NCBI GenBank assembly: GCA_030151865.1
Contig: JASLCK010000117.1
Coordinates: forward strand, 1-21,714
Direction: 5' to 3'
Source: Rhodospirillaceae bacterium
GTDB lineage: Bacteria > Pseudomonadota > Alphaproteobacteria > Rhodospirillales > Magnetospirillaceae
DNA length: 21,714 nt
Positions 14,513 to 21,714 of this stretch are shown here, piece after piece; the first letter of the stretch is position 1, and each line of letters begins with the position of its first letter. Under the pieces are notes generated by a model, which saw only the letters and a program-made list of their open reading frames with translations, ran no database searches and had not been told where the DNA came from. The translations under genes were made by a program, and so were the position numbers.

Positions 14513-16398
14513 CGACGCGCGTAACGGCGCCGCCCATTGGGCGGCGCTTCCTCGAACAGCGAGGTCAATTGCTGCAACATGGTCCCGCCCAGTTCTTCCG
14601 GGTCCATGATGGTCACGGCGCGGCGGTAATAGCGGGTGACATCGTGCCCGATGCCGATAGCAGCCAGTTCCACCGCCCCGACCGATTCGATCCAGGCGAT
14701 GACATCGCGCAGATGGCGTTCCAGATAGCTGCCGAGATTGGCCGACAAGGTGGAATCATCGACCGGCGCACCATCGGAAATGACCATCAGGATGCGCCGC
14801 TGTTCGGCCCGCGAACACAGACGGGTATGGGCCCACATCAGGGCTTCGCCGTCGATGTTTTCCTTCAAGATGCCTTCGCGCAGCATCAGCCCGAGATTTT
14901 TGCGGGCGCGCCGCCAGGGCATGTCGGCGGCTTTATAGACGATGTGGCGCAGATCGTTCAGCCGTCCGGGACGGGCGGGCTTACCCTCGGCAGTCCATTT
15001 TTCGCGCGATTGACCGCCCTTCCAGGCCCGGGTGGTAAAGCCCAGGATTTCCACCTTGACCCCACAGCGTTCCAAGGTGCGGGCCAGGATATCGGCGCTC
15101 ATGGCGGCAACCGAGATGGGACGCCCGCGCATGGACCCGGAATTGTCGATCAGCAGGCACACCACCGTATCGCGGAAATCGGTGTCTTTTTCCTGCTTGA
15201 ACGACAGGCTTTGCGTCGGGTTGGTGACGACGCGGGCCAGACGCCCGGCATCCAGCAGCCCTTCCTCCAGATCGAAGTCCCAGGACCGGGTCTGCTTGGC
15301 CATCAAGCGGCGTTGCAGGCGGTTGGCCAGACGGCTGACCACCCCTTGCAGATGCACCAATTGCTGGTCCAACTGGGCGCGCAGATGATGCAATTCTTCG
15401 GGCTCGCACAAATCCTCGGCGGCAACCACCTGATCGAAGGCAGTGGTATAGGCCTGATAGGGTTTGTCGATCTCGCCAAACTGATTGTGCGTCGGGTCAG
15501 GACGATTGCGCGACGGCCCGCCCGCTTCTTCCGAGCCATGGCCCGGCACGATCATGCTGTCGCCGTCTTCGTCGTCGGCTTCCTGCCCGCCCGAGCTTTC
15601 GGCTTCGCCCATGGCGGTGTCGCCGTCGCCGTCCGACGGGCTGGAACTGCCTTCACTGGATTTGGACTGTTCATCCGGCCCCGACTGCGCCCCTTGGGCG
15701 TCGCGGCTTTCGGCGTCGTCTTCCTCCTGCTCCAGGATTTCCTGGTTTTCCTCGATGTCCAGGGCGGCGATCAGATCGCGCAGACAACGGGTGAACTTGT
15801 CCTGGTCGTTCAGCAAGTCAGCCAGCGACACCAGGGTCTTGCCCACCTTGTCAGCCAGGAACGGCCGCCACATTTCCACCGCGCCCTGTGCCGAGGGCGG
15901 AACCGCCTGGCCGGAAAAGGCTTCACGCGCCAGCAGACGCACGATTTCCGACAGCGGAGCCTGATCGCGTTCGGTCACCGCGCCGTAGCCTTCGGCCTTG
16001 TAACGGGATTCCAGCAACGCCGACAGGTTCTTTTCCATGCCCGGCATCTGCCGCCCGCCCAAGGCTTCGACGCGGGCCTGGGCAACGGCGTTATAGATGT
16101 CCTTGGCATCCTGGGCATGGGGCATACGGCGATTGTGCAGCGCCTCGTCATGGAAGCGCAGGCGGCAGGCCACGGCGTCGGCGGCACCGCGCAGACGCAC
16201 CAGATCCTCGACGGTGAACTGGCGCGACGGCGACGGCAAGCGCACCGTATCGCCGCGCACGGCGGCACCGGCGCCGGGGGCGTAAGCCACCGTCACTTCC
16301 GGCCGACCGGCGATGGCGCGCACCACACCAGTGGTGGCCCGTTTCGCCAGTTCGGCGGGAGCTTCCTCCTGCCGACCTAAGGGGCGCTGTTCGGTCAC
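14509..16398 (-). CDS. cobT: aerobic cobaltochelatase subunit CobT
   Basis: The VWA-domain subunit of the ATP-dependent cobaltochelatase (CobN-CobS-CobT) that inserts Co2+ into hydrogenobyrinic a,c-diamide in aerobic B12 synthesis. The roughly 630-residue product has a conserved N-terminal region, an acidic, Ser/Asp/Glu-rich low-complexity linker (about 230-310), and a C-terminal VWA domain with the MIDAS motif DNSGS (in CLLIDNSGSMRG) and VISDGAPVDDS. No ATG is available. The frame can begin at GTG 16398, just after the cobS stop, or at TTG 16407, overlapping it by eight bases; I chose the GTG, which gives the N-terminus MTEQ. Neither has a strong ribosome site, so coupling to cobS is likely. 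A terminator pair follows. Confidence 0.93.
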   Translation of the reverse strand: MTEQRPLGRQEEAPAELAKRATTGVVRAIAGRPEVTVAYAPGAGAAVRGDTVRLPSPSRQFTVEDLVRLRGAADAVACRLRFHDEALHNRRMPHAQDAKDIYNAVAQARVEALGGRQMPGMEKNLSALLESRYKAEGYGAVTERDQAPLSEIVRLLAREAFSGQAVPPSAQGAVEMWRPFLADKVGKTLVSLADLLNDQDKFTRCLRDLIAALDIEENQEILEQEEDDAESRDAQGAQSGPDEQSKSSEGSSSPSDGDGDTAMGEAESSGGQEADDEDGDSMIVPGHGSEEAGGPSRNRPDPTHNQFGEIDKPYQAYTTAFDQVVAAEDLCEPEELHHLRAQLDQQLVHLQGVVSRLANRLQRRLMAKQTRSWDFDLEEGLLDAGRLARVVTNPTQSLSFKQEKDTDFRDTVVCLLIDNSGSMRGRPISVAAMSADILARTLERCGVKVEILGFTTRAWKGGQSREKWTAEGKPARPGRLNDLRHIVYKAADMPWRRARKNLGLMLREGILKENIDGEALMWAHTRLCSRAEQRRILMVISDGAPVDDSTLSANLGSYLERHLRDVIAWIESVGAVELAAIGIGHDVTRYYRRAVTIMDPEELGGTMLQQLTSLFEEAPPNGRRRYARR

Positions 16399-16399
16399 G

Positions 16400-17407
16400 T
16401 CAGCCAACCACCGCGCGGGCCAAGCTTTCCGGCAGTTCGGCGCCGAAGCAGCGCTGATAATATTCCGCCACCAAGGGACGTTCGGTTTCGTCGCACTTGT
16501 TCAGGAAGGTCAGGCGGAAGGCAAAACCGACATCGCCGAAAATCTTGGCGTTTTCCGCCCAGGTCAGCACGCTGCGCGGGCTCATCACCGTCGAGATATC
16601 GCCATTGATGAAGCCACTGCGGGTCAGATCGGCGACGCGCACCATGTTGCTGACCGTTTCCTGACCTTTGGCATCGGAATAACCGTCGATCTTCGACAGC
16701 ACGATGTTCACTTCGGCGTCATGTTCCAGATAATTCAGGGTGGCGACGATGTTCCAACGGTCCATCTGGCCCTGATTGATCTGCTGGGTGCCGTGATAAA
16801 GGCCGGTGGTGTCGCCCAGGCCGATGGTGTTGGCGGTCGAGAACAGACGGAACGCCGGATGGGGGCGAATAACCCGGTTCTGATCCAGCAGCGTCAGCTT
16901 GCCTTCCACTTCCAGAATGCGCTGGATGACGAACATCACATCAGGGCGGCCCGCGTCGTATTCGTCGAACACCAGGGCGGTCGGATGCTGCAAGGCCCAG
17001 GGCAGAATGCCTTCGCGGAATTCGGTGATCTGCTGACCGTCCTTCAAGACGATGGCGTCCTTGCCGATCAGGTCGATACGGCTGACATGGCTGTCCAGGT
17101 TGATGCGGATGCAAGGCCAGTTCAGGCGCGCCGCCACCTGTTCGATATGGGTGGATTTACCGGTGCCATGATAGCCCTGGATCATGACGCGACGGTTAAA
17201 GGCAAAACCCGCCAGGATCGCCATGGTGGTGTCATGGTCGAACAGATAGCTCTCGTCCTTTTCCGGCACATGCTCGCTGCCCTGGCTGAAGGCCGGGACC
17301 ATCATGTCGGTGTCCAGGCCGAAGACATCGCGCACCGACAGCTGAATATCGGGCAGGGCCAAGGGGTGGTCCGAAGCCTGGGGAGAGGTGGCGCTGTAAT
17401 CGGTCAT
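16400..17407 (-). CDS. cobS: aerobic cobaltochelatase subunit CobS
   Basis: The AAA+ ATPase subunit of cobaltochelatase, which forms a ring with CobT and powers metal insertion by CobN. The start at 17407 (MTDYSATSP) gives 335 residues, the family length. The frame stays open to 17590, but that extension is basic, unconserved in look and overlaps the J-domain gene. Walker A GYHGTGKS (78-85), Walker B LVFDEYD (145-151) and a sensor-like FSTANT are clear. The stop abuts the cobT start. The gene begins 74 bases after the J-domain stop on the same strand and probably shares its transcript. No cobN is present here, so the large subunit must be elsewhere or the pair serves another VWA/AAA+ role. 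Confidence 0.94.
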   Translation of the reverse strand: MTDYSATSPQASDHPLALPDIQLSVRDVFGLDTDMMVPAFSQGSEHVPEKDESYLFDHDTTMAILAGFAFNRRVMIQGYHGTGKSTHIEQVAARLNWPCIRINLDSHVSRIDLIGKDAIVLKDGQQITEFREGILPWALQHPTALVFDEYDAGRPDVMFVIQRILEVEGKLTLLDQNRVIRPHPAFRLFSTANTIGLGDTTGLYHGTQQINQGQMDRWNIVATLNYLEHDAEVNIVLSKIDGYSDAKGQETVSNMVRVADLTRSGFINGDISTVMSPRSVLTWAENAKIFGDVGFAFRLTFLNKCDETERPLVAEYYQRCFGAELPESLARAVVG

Positions 17408-17481
17408 TTGAAGGTCTGTTCCGGCATCTGGCGGGACGTTGCGCCCCGCAGGTTGAATCCAATCGTTTGGTCCATGATGGC

Positions 17482-18051
17482 TCAGGCGCTCAGACTTTGC
17501 ATCAAGGTCTGATAGGCCTGTCCGATCTGCTTGAACCGTTCTTCGGCGTTTTTGTCGCCGTTGTTGGCATCGGGATGATGCAGTTTGCACAATTCCTTAT
17601 AGCGGGCCTTGACCCGTTCCGAGGTCAGCGGGGCCTGCAAATCCATCACGCGCATCGCCGCTTCCTCGGGCGAGGCGGGACCGGGCCGCTCATGCGGCTT
17701 TTGCCACATATCCTCTTCAAAGACGTGAAACGGATCCTTGACCCGTTCGGGGTTGAAGCGCCACCGTCCGCCGCTGCCAATATGCCCCAAGGGCCAGGTC
17801 GGGCGCTGCCAGGTGGTGTCGAACCGCACCATGTCCTCGATCTCTTCCGGCGGAAGACCGGCATAATAATCCCATGCCTGGTTGTAAGCCCGGACGTGAT
17901 CCAGGCAGAACCAGTAATATTCGCTCAAACTGTCGCGGGATTTGGGTGCGCGGAATTCACCGCCCTGGGTGCATCCGGGATGATCACAGGGCCGGGAGGG
18001 CCGTTTTTCCTTCTCGTCAGGCGGCCAAAATTTCCGTGAATGTCCGTTCAT
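17482..18051 (-). CDS. J-domain protein with an N-terminal Cys/His cluster
   Basis: A 189-residue protein whose C-terminal 60 residues form a J-domain: ERVKARYKELCKLHHPDANN with the HPD triad at 159-161, followed by EERFKQIGQAYQTL. It should stimulate an Hsp70 such as DnaK. It lacks the Gly/Phe and zinc-finger regions of DnaJ. Instead the N-terminus carries Cys22, Cys27, Cys49 and His52, arranged like a small metal site, then an aromatic, Trp-rich middle. Relatives are common next to cobS and bolA in alphaproteobacteria. No Shine-Dalgarno sequence precedes the ATG, and a candidate promoter would place the transcript start about two bases upstream, so translation may be leaderless. Client unknown; the neighbourhood suggests help in assembling the CobS-CobT complex. 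Confidence 0.9.
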   Translation of the reverse strand: MNGHSRKFWPPDEKEKRPSRPCDHPGCTQGGEFRAPKSRDSLSEYYWFCLDHVRAYNQAWDYYAGLPPEEIEDMVRFDTTWQRPTWPLGHIGSGGRWRFNPERVKDPFHVFEEDMWQKPHERPGPASPEEAAMRVMDLQAPLTSERVKARYKELCKLHHPDANNGDKNAEERFKQIGQAYQTLMQSLSA

Positions 18052-18059
18052 GATGACAC

Positions 18060-18089
18060 ACTATGCTTGAACCGGCGGAGGGCTGGCAA
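18060..18089 (-). promoter_or_regulatory. candidate promoter for the J-domain/cobS/cobT operon
   Basis: On the minus strand TTGCCA (18089-18084) is followed after 18 bases by CATAGT (18065-18060), matching the consensus at five and four of six positions. The start of transcription would fall near 18053, almost on the ATG at 18051. The -35 overlaps a 7-bp hairpin (18080-18098) that lies in the presumed bolA leader. Confidence 0.4.
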
Positions 18090-18098
18090 CCCCAGCCC
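18080..18098. repeat. hairpin between the J-domain gene and bolA
   Basis: GGGCTGG (18080-18086) and CCAGCCC (18092-18098) form a perfect 7-bp stem with a 5-base loop. No T run follows at once in either direction. It could be a bolA leader structure or a protein-binding site in the 95-base divergent gap. Confidence 0.4.
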
Positions 18099-18146
18099 AC
18101 CCCAAACCGGCCCCTTTTCCCAATTTTTCCAGGAGAGTTGACCGCC

Positions 18147-18422
18147 ATGACCGTGCGCGCCCAGATCGAGACCCTGCTGCAGCAAGGGCTGACGCCGACC
18201 CATCTTGCCATTGTCGATGAATCGCAGCGCCATGCCGGCCATGCCGGAGCCAACCCCGAGGGCGAAAGCCATTTCCACATTGAAATTGTGTCGCCCCAGT
18301 TCGAAGGCAAGACCCGCGTCGCCCGTCAACGTCTGGTTTACGACCTTCTGGCGGAGCTGATGAAGACCCGCATCCATGCCTTGTCCCTGGCCACCTTCGC
18401 ACCGTCGGAAGTGAAACAATAA
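18147..18422 (+). CDS. bolA: BolA family protein
   Basis: A 91-residue BolA-fold protein. BolA proteins bind monothiol glutaredoxins through shared [2Fe-2S] clusters and act in iron-sulfur trafficking, iron sensing, or as DNA-binding regulators of envelope and stress genes. The class II KH-like pattern is clear: VDESQRHAGHAG (23-34), SHFHIEIVS (41-49), RVARQRLVYDLL (57-68) and the C-terminal IHALSL with the conserved His77. The start at 18147 is set by AGGAGAG at 18131-18137; the frame is open further upstream without conservation. The gene is divergent from the J-domain/cobST operon, a recurrent pairing in alphaproteobacteria. No convincing terminator follows. Confidence 0.95.
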   Translation: MTVRAQIETLLQQGLTPTHLAIVDESQRHAGHAGANPEGESHFHIEIVSPQFEGKTRVARQRLVYDLLAELMKTRIHALSLATFAPSEVKQ

Positions 18423-18552
18423 AGCCAAGCTTCCCGCATTGCGCGCCCGATATGACCTAAGGCATATCCCGGTATGCGGTTAAACGCCTTTCGGACTATT
18501 GGAGAAAGGAGCGGAAACAAGGTGTTATGAACCAACGCTGTTCCGTGGTGCC

Positions 18553-18581
18553 AGGATCGAAAAGGACAGGCTTTCGATCCT
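18553..18581 (+). repeat. perfect hairpin in the leader of the ribbon-helix-helix gene
   Basis: AGGATCGAAA (18553-18562) and TTTCGATCCT (18572-18581) are exact reverse complements with a 9-base loop (AGGACAGGC). The structure ends 29 bases before the ribosome site and 40 bases before the ATG of the next gene. No T run follows, so it is not a terminator for bolA. It may be a processing or regulatory element, or an operator. A smaller inverted repeat, GCATA-TCCCGG-TATGC, lies upstream at 18462-18477. Confidence 0.5.
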
Positions 18582-18621
18582 AGAAGCAACACTTCAACCC
18601 GCGGAACGACAGGAGGGAACA

Positions 18622-18954
18622 ATGCCGATGTCCGCGAGTACCTTGCTCAACCGAAACGTGACGATTTCCGGACGGCGCACCAGCATGAAGCTGGAGCCGG
18701 ATATGTGGGATGCGCTGGAAGAAATCTGCCGCCGTGAAGACCGCACCGTGCATGACGTCTGCACGATGATTTCCGAACGGCATATGGGCAACAATCTGAC
18801 GGCGGCGATTCGCGGGTTCATTTTGAACTATTTCCGCGCCGCCGCCACCGACGACGGCCATGCCCGCGCCGGTCACGGCCGCACCCCCATCAGCGTCACC
18901 CTGGCCGCGCGCATGCGCCACGACCGCCAGCCCATGGCCCTGGGGGCCCGCTGA
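18622..18954 (+). CDS. ribbon-helix-helix domain protein (RHH_4-like)
   Basis: A 110-residue protein with an N-terminal ribbon-helix-helix-like domain of the type often annotated RHH_4. The pattern NVTISGRRTSMKLEPDMWDALEEI (12-35) gives the beta strand and first helix; CRREDRTVHDVCTMISER and LTAAIRGFILNYFR follow. Such proteins are putative DNA-binding regulators of unknown targets. The C-terminal 35 residues are polar, with Arg and His, and probably flexible. The ATG at 18622 is set by AGGAGGG at 18611-18617. The frame is open upstream to 18499 but unlike a protein. The leader contains a perfect 10-bp hairpin. It could be autoregulated through the inverted repeats upstream, but this is only a hypothesis. 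Confidence 0.88.
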   Translation: MPMSASTLLNRNVTISGRRTSMKLEPDMWDALEEICRREDRTVHDVCTMISERHMGNNLTAAIRGFILNYFRAAATDDGHARAGHGRTPISVTLAARMRHDRQPMALGAR

Positions 18955-18989
18955 ACATCCAATAAAGGGCGTTCCCGCCCCTTCTGATA

Positions 18990-19041
18990 CGCCCGTATCT
19001 GAGACAGCATAAGCTGATCGCAGATACGGGCGCTTTCATTT
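18990..19041 (+). terminator. hairpin terminator after the ribbon-helix-helix gene
   Basis: A perfect 12-bp inverted repeat, CGCCCGTATCTG (18990-19001) and CAGATACGGGCG (19021-19032), encloses 19 bases that contain a second small stem, CAGC-ATAA-GCTG (19005-19016). On the plus strand it is followed by CTTTCATTT. The long stem and partial T run 36 bases after the stop suggest an intrinsic terminator, though the large loop is atypical. Confidence 0.6.
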
Positions 19042-19126
19042 GCAGGCCCCGCCATGGCGGCCCATAGCGAACTTGGGTATGCCCCGCGCTTGCGATACAA
19101 ATGACTTATCTTTGATCTGCATTCCT

Positions 19127-19150
19127 CTGAGTCATCTGCGGATCACTCAG
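19127..19150 (-). repeat. hairpin just downstream of the GGDEF-EAL gene
   Basis: CTGAGT (19127-19132) pairs with ACTCAG (19145-19150). After a C-C mismatch, ATC pairs with GAT around a TGCG loop. It begins 14 bases beyond the stop of the minus-strand PAS-GGDEF-EAL gene. No T run follows on that strand, so it may be a 3' stability element or a weak, factor-assisted terminator. The remaining sequence between 19042 and 19163 shows no gene. Confidence 0.4.
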
Positions 19151-19163
19151 CCAACCCCGGCCT

Positions 19164-21692
19164 TTAAACCTTCATCGGCTCCAGCATCGGCAGGGTCCAT
19201 GGCGTGGGGTGCGCGATCAGGCGGGCGTAATCTTCGGCGGGCAAGGGACGGCTGAAGTAAAAACCCTGGCATTCGTCGCAGCCGTGACTGCGCATGAAGC
19301 GCAGTTGTTCGGCGGTTTCCACCCCCTCGACATTGACCTTAGCGCCGATGCCATGGCCCAGATTGATGATGGCCTTGACGATGGCCGCATTGTCGGGGTG
19401 CAAACCGATATCGGTGACAAAGCTGCGATCGATCTTCAGTTTATCGACCGGGAACCGCTTCAGATAGTTCAGCGACGAATAGCCGGTGCCGAAATCATCG
19501 ATCGAAATGGTCAGCCCCAGCGCCCGCAGGTCTTTAAGGATTTCCACCGAATAATCGAAATTGGTCATGGCGATGGTTTCGGTGATTTCCAGCTGCAACA
19601 GCCTGGGATCGACACCGGTCTGGATGATCACATCCTTGATGGACGCCAACAAATCATGATGACGGAACTGCGCGGGCGACAGATTGACCGCGACGCGCAA
19701 CGGCGCCAGGCCGGCCTTTTGCCACTCGACGATCTGCTGACAGGCGCGCTGCAACACCCAGCGCCCCAGCGGGAAAATCAGTTCAGTCCGTTCCGCGATG
19801 GGAATGAACATGCCCGGCGCGATGGGACCCCGCTCCGGGTGATACCAGCGGATCAGGGCTTCCGACCCGGTAATCTGCCCAGTGCGCAGATCGACCTGGG
19901 GCTGATAGAACAGCGTCATCTGATCGGTGCCCAGGGCGTGGCGCAGATCGCGCTCGATGGCTTTACGCCGCTGCACTTCCTCATCCATTTCGGCGACAAA
20001 GAAGTGATAGCGGGCGCGGCCCTCGCTCTTGGAACGGTAAAGCGCCAGATCGGCGTTTTTCAGCAGCGTTTCGGCATCCAGCCCATCTTCGGGGAACATG
20101 GTGACGCCGATGCTGCACGACGCGATGACCTCGTTCTCGTCCAGGCTGAAGGGCTCGGCGATCGAAGACAGAATGCTTTCAGCCACCGTGCTGGCCCCAT
20201 CAGCCCCGGCCAGATTGGTCACCACCACGGCGAATTCGTCACCCCCCAGACGGGCCACGGTGTCGGTTTCGCGCACGCAACGCCCCAGCCGCTTGGCCAC
20301 CGCCCGCAGCAGCAGATCGCCGACATGATGGCCCAAGGTGTCGTTGACGTCCTTGAACTTGTCCAAATCCAGCAACAGCAGGGCTACCCCGTTTTCGCCG
20401 CGCCGGGCCTGGGCCAGGGCGGAACGCAGCCGGTCCTGGAACAAGACCCGGTTAGGCAGATCGGTCAGACTGTCGTGATGGGCCAAATGATGGATGCGCC
20501 GCGCCGCCTGCTTGCGTTCGGTCACGTCGCGCCCCAACACCACCAGCCCCTTGCGGCTGCCGTCGGGATTGAACAGCGGCGTCTTCAACATGTCGAAGAT
20601 CTTTTCGCTGCCATCGGGCAACGGGATGATCTGCTCATAGACCACCGGACGGGCATTGTTCCAGGCGTCTTCGTCGGTGTCTTGGGTCGCCAGCAGAAAG
20701 CGTTCGTAAAGCGGAGTGCGCGCCGCCAGTTCGGGCGCGGTCATGCCATTGTATTCGACCCCATTCAGGCGAAACAGATCGACATAGAAATCATTGGCGA
20801 CACGCCAGCGCCCTTCCCCGTCCTTGAAACAGACGATATCGGGCAAGGCATTGATCAGGGTGGACAGCCATTCCTTTTGCACGCGGATTTCCGCTTCCGC
20901 CGCCTTGCGTTCGGAAATGTCGTGGGCAATGGCGACATGCATGGCCTTGCCGCCAAACACCATGTCGCTGACCGACAATTCGATGGGAAAAGCCTCGCCG
21001 TCCTTACGTCGGCCCAGAGCTTCGCTACGGCGGCCGGAAAACCGATCCAGCGCCGCCGAACCACCCGCCGACAGGCCAGACAGTTCGGGGATCAAAAGCC
21101 CTACCGACTTGCCCGCCATCTCGGACGGAGGATGACCGAATATCCATTCGGCGGCGGGATTGTAGGCGTCGATCACCCCTTGGTCATCAAAGCTGATGAT
21201 GGCGTCGGCGGTGTTATCAACAATGGCACTGATCAGTTGGTCGCTGAACCGCTGGCCGCTTTTACCGGCCCAAACCTGGGCGACGCGGGACTGACGGCGC
21301 AGAATTTGTTCCCGCAGACTTTCCGCCAGATCGGAAATCTGCAACAGGCACCGCCGCTGGCCGTCTTGCTCCAGCGGTTTGACCACCACCATCTGACGGG
21401 TCGGTTCGCCATGGTTGACGCTGTAGGCCAACGGCAGAAACGGCTTGCCGGGCGGGGCTGACAGGATCGATGACATGCCTTGGTCCAGGGCGTCGGCCAC
21501 AGCGCGCGATACCCGATCGCCCTGTTCGGCCAGCATATCGCGCCAATCCCGTCCCAGGGCCTGATCGGCGGGGATACCGGATTGACGGGCCATCCACCCG
21601 TTCCACAGCACCAACCGCCCCGCTTGATCGACAAGGGCGAGGCCGAAATCGCTGGCGTCCAGGATGGACTGAAGGATGACGTGAAAAGACAT
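19164..21692 (-). CDS. PAS-PAS-PAS-GGDEF-EAL cyclic-di-GMP signalling protein
   Basis: An 842-residue protein with sensory and catalytic domains for cyclic-di-GMP turnover. It has an N-terminal PAS-like segment (about 5-120), a second PAS (about 150-262, ending in HDISERKAAE) and a third (about 275-395, ending in RDVTERKQAA). A GGDEF domain follows, with the active motif RLGGDEF (481-487) and the inhibitory I-site RETD (474-477) at the correct five-residue distance. The EAL domain has SEALIRW (610-616), Asn670, EITET, IDDFGTGYSSL, KIDRSFV and EGVET (789-793). Both catalytic sites look intact, so it may be bifunctional. There is no membrane segment, so it is probably cytoplasmic. It is a single gene. 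The start at 21692 has GGAAATAGAG upstream. The ligand of the PAS domains is unknown. Confidence 0.95.
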   Translation of the reverse strand: MSFHVILQSILDASDFGLALVDQAGRLVLWNGWMARQSGIPADQALGRDWRDMLAEQGDRVSRAVADALDQGMSSILSAPPGKPFLPLAYSVNHGEPTRQMVVVKPLEQDGQRRCLLQISDLAESLREQILRRQSRVAQVWAGKSGQRFSDQLISAIVDNTADAIISFDDQGVIDAYNPAAEWIFGHPPSEMAGKSVGLLIPELSGLSAGGSAALDRFSGRRSEALGRRKDGEAFPIELSVSDMVFGGKAMHVAIAHDISERKAAEAEIRVQKEWLSTLINALPDIVCFKDGEGRWRVANDFYVDLFRLNGVEYNGMTAPELAARTPLYERFLLATQDTDEDAWNNARPVVYEQIIPLPDGSEKIFDMLKTPLFNPDGSRKGLVVLGRDVTERKQAARRIHHLAHHDSLTDLPNRVLFQDRLRSALAQARRGENGVALLLLDLDKFKDVNDTLGHHVGDLLLRAVAKRLGRCVRETDTVARLGGDEFAVVVTNLAGADGASTVAESILSSIAEPFSLDENEVIASCSIGVTMFPEDGLDAETLLKNADLALYRSKSEGRARYHFFVAEMDEEVQRRKAIERDLRHALGTDQMTLFYQPQVDLRTGQITGSEALIRWYHPERGPIAPGMFIPIAERTELIFPLGRWVLQRACQQIVEWQKAGLAPLRVAVNLSPAQFRHHDLLASIKDVIIQTGVDPRLLQLEITETIAMTNFDYSVEILKDLRALGLTISIDDFGTGYSSLNYLKRFPVDKLKIDRSFVTDIGLHPDNAAIVKAIINLGHGIGAKVNVEGVETAEQLRFMRSHGCDECQGFYFSRPLPAEDYARLIAHPTPWTLPMLEPMKV

Positions 21693-21714
21693 CCATGCAC
21701 TCTATTTCCAGACC

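Noticed and set aside
14569..16380. 603-codon plus-strand open frame opposite cobT
   Set aside because: Shadow of cobT; no conserved motif and amino-acid composition typical of antisense frames.
17408..17590. Upstream extension of cobS to 17590
   Set aside because: It overlaps the J-domain gene and adds a basic, low-complexity stretch not typical of CobS.
18499..18621. Upstream extension of the ribbon-helix-helix frame to 18499
   Set aside because: A strong ribosome site precedes 18622, the extension is unlike the family, and it contains a perfect hairpin.
19049..19060. 12-base palindrome CCGCCATGGCGG
   Set aside because: Short GC-rich palindromes of this kind arise often by chance; no neighbouring feature supports a function.
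19209..21461. Open frame of 750 codons on the plus strand opposite the GGDEF-EAL gene
   Set aside because: It is antisense to a fully conserved gene. Its Gln/His/Gly-rich composition reflects GC-rich codon bias on the other strand, and no domain is visible.
1..21714. Mobile elements, CRISPR arrays, toxin-antitoxin or defence genes, tRNA genes
   Set aside because: None was recognised on reading either strand. xerD here has housekeeping context and sequence, not that of an integrative element.

Overview
The window looks like a piece of a high-GC alphaproteobacterial chromosome, most likely from a Rhodospirillales or Magnetospirillum-like bacterium. This placement is inferred from gene content and neighbourhoods: aroK-aroB divergent from an xerD block, an lgt-midA-pgeF run, and a bolA / J-domain / cobS-cobT cluster. 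No rRNA, tRNA, CRISPR array, insertion sequence or prophage gene was seen. The DNA is densely coding, most co-directional neighbours overlap or sit within a few bases, and no gene-free stretch exceeds about 300 bases.

Layout from left to right. (1) 1-1349, minus: a GH1 beta-glucosidase that runs off the left edge. (2) 1602-2976, plus: a bacteriohemerythrin followed by a DyP/YfeX-type heme peroxidase, closed by a strong hairpin terminator. (3) 3072-6627, minus: aroK, aroB, a CorC/HlyC-type CBS-domain membrane protein and a DUF2889 protein, tightly packed as one probable operon. (4) 6892-9695, plus: a 46-residue single-pass membrane protein, a 598-residue exported helical-repeat-like protein and xerD, each overlapping the next. 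(5) 9700-14378, minus: hldD, lgt, midA, pgeF, a possible 22-residue membrane peptide and a lipoprotein, preceded by the best promoter match in the window. (6) 14509-18051, minus: a J-domain protein, cobS and cobT, ending in a hairpin terminator. (7) 18147-18954, plus: bolA and a ribbon-helix-helix protein. (8) 19164-21692, minus: a three-PAS GGDEF-EAL protein.

Functional themes. aroK and aroB supply two steps of chorismate synthesis. HldD makes the heptose precursor of lipopolysaccharide core. Lgt lipidates lipoproteins, and one of its likely substrates is encoded at the end of its own operon. PgeF edits peptidoglycan precursors. CobS and CobT are the AAA+/VWA subunits of aerobic cobaltochelatase, here led by a J-domain protein with a Cys/His cluster. 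XerD resolves chromosome dimers.

Most of the window is housekeeping or conserved accessory content. The least explained parts are the small-membrane-protein / exported-repeat-protein block upstream of xerD, the 22-residue membrane peptide between pgeF and the lipoprotein, the J-domain protein tied to cobS-cobT, and several perfect inverted repeats in the short intergenic regions around 18.4-19.2 kb and at 1.5 kb. I found no clear new defence or mobile system.
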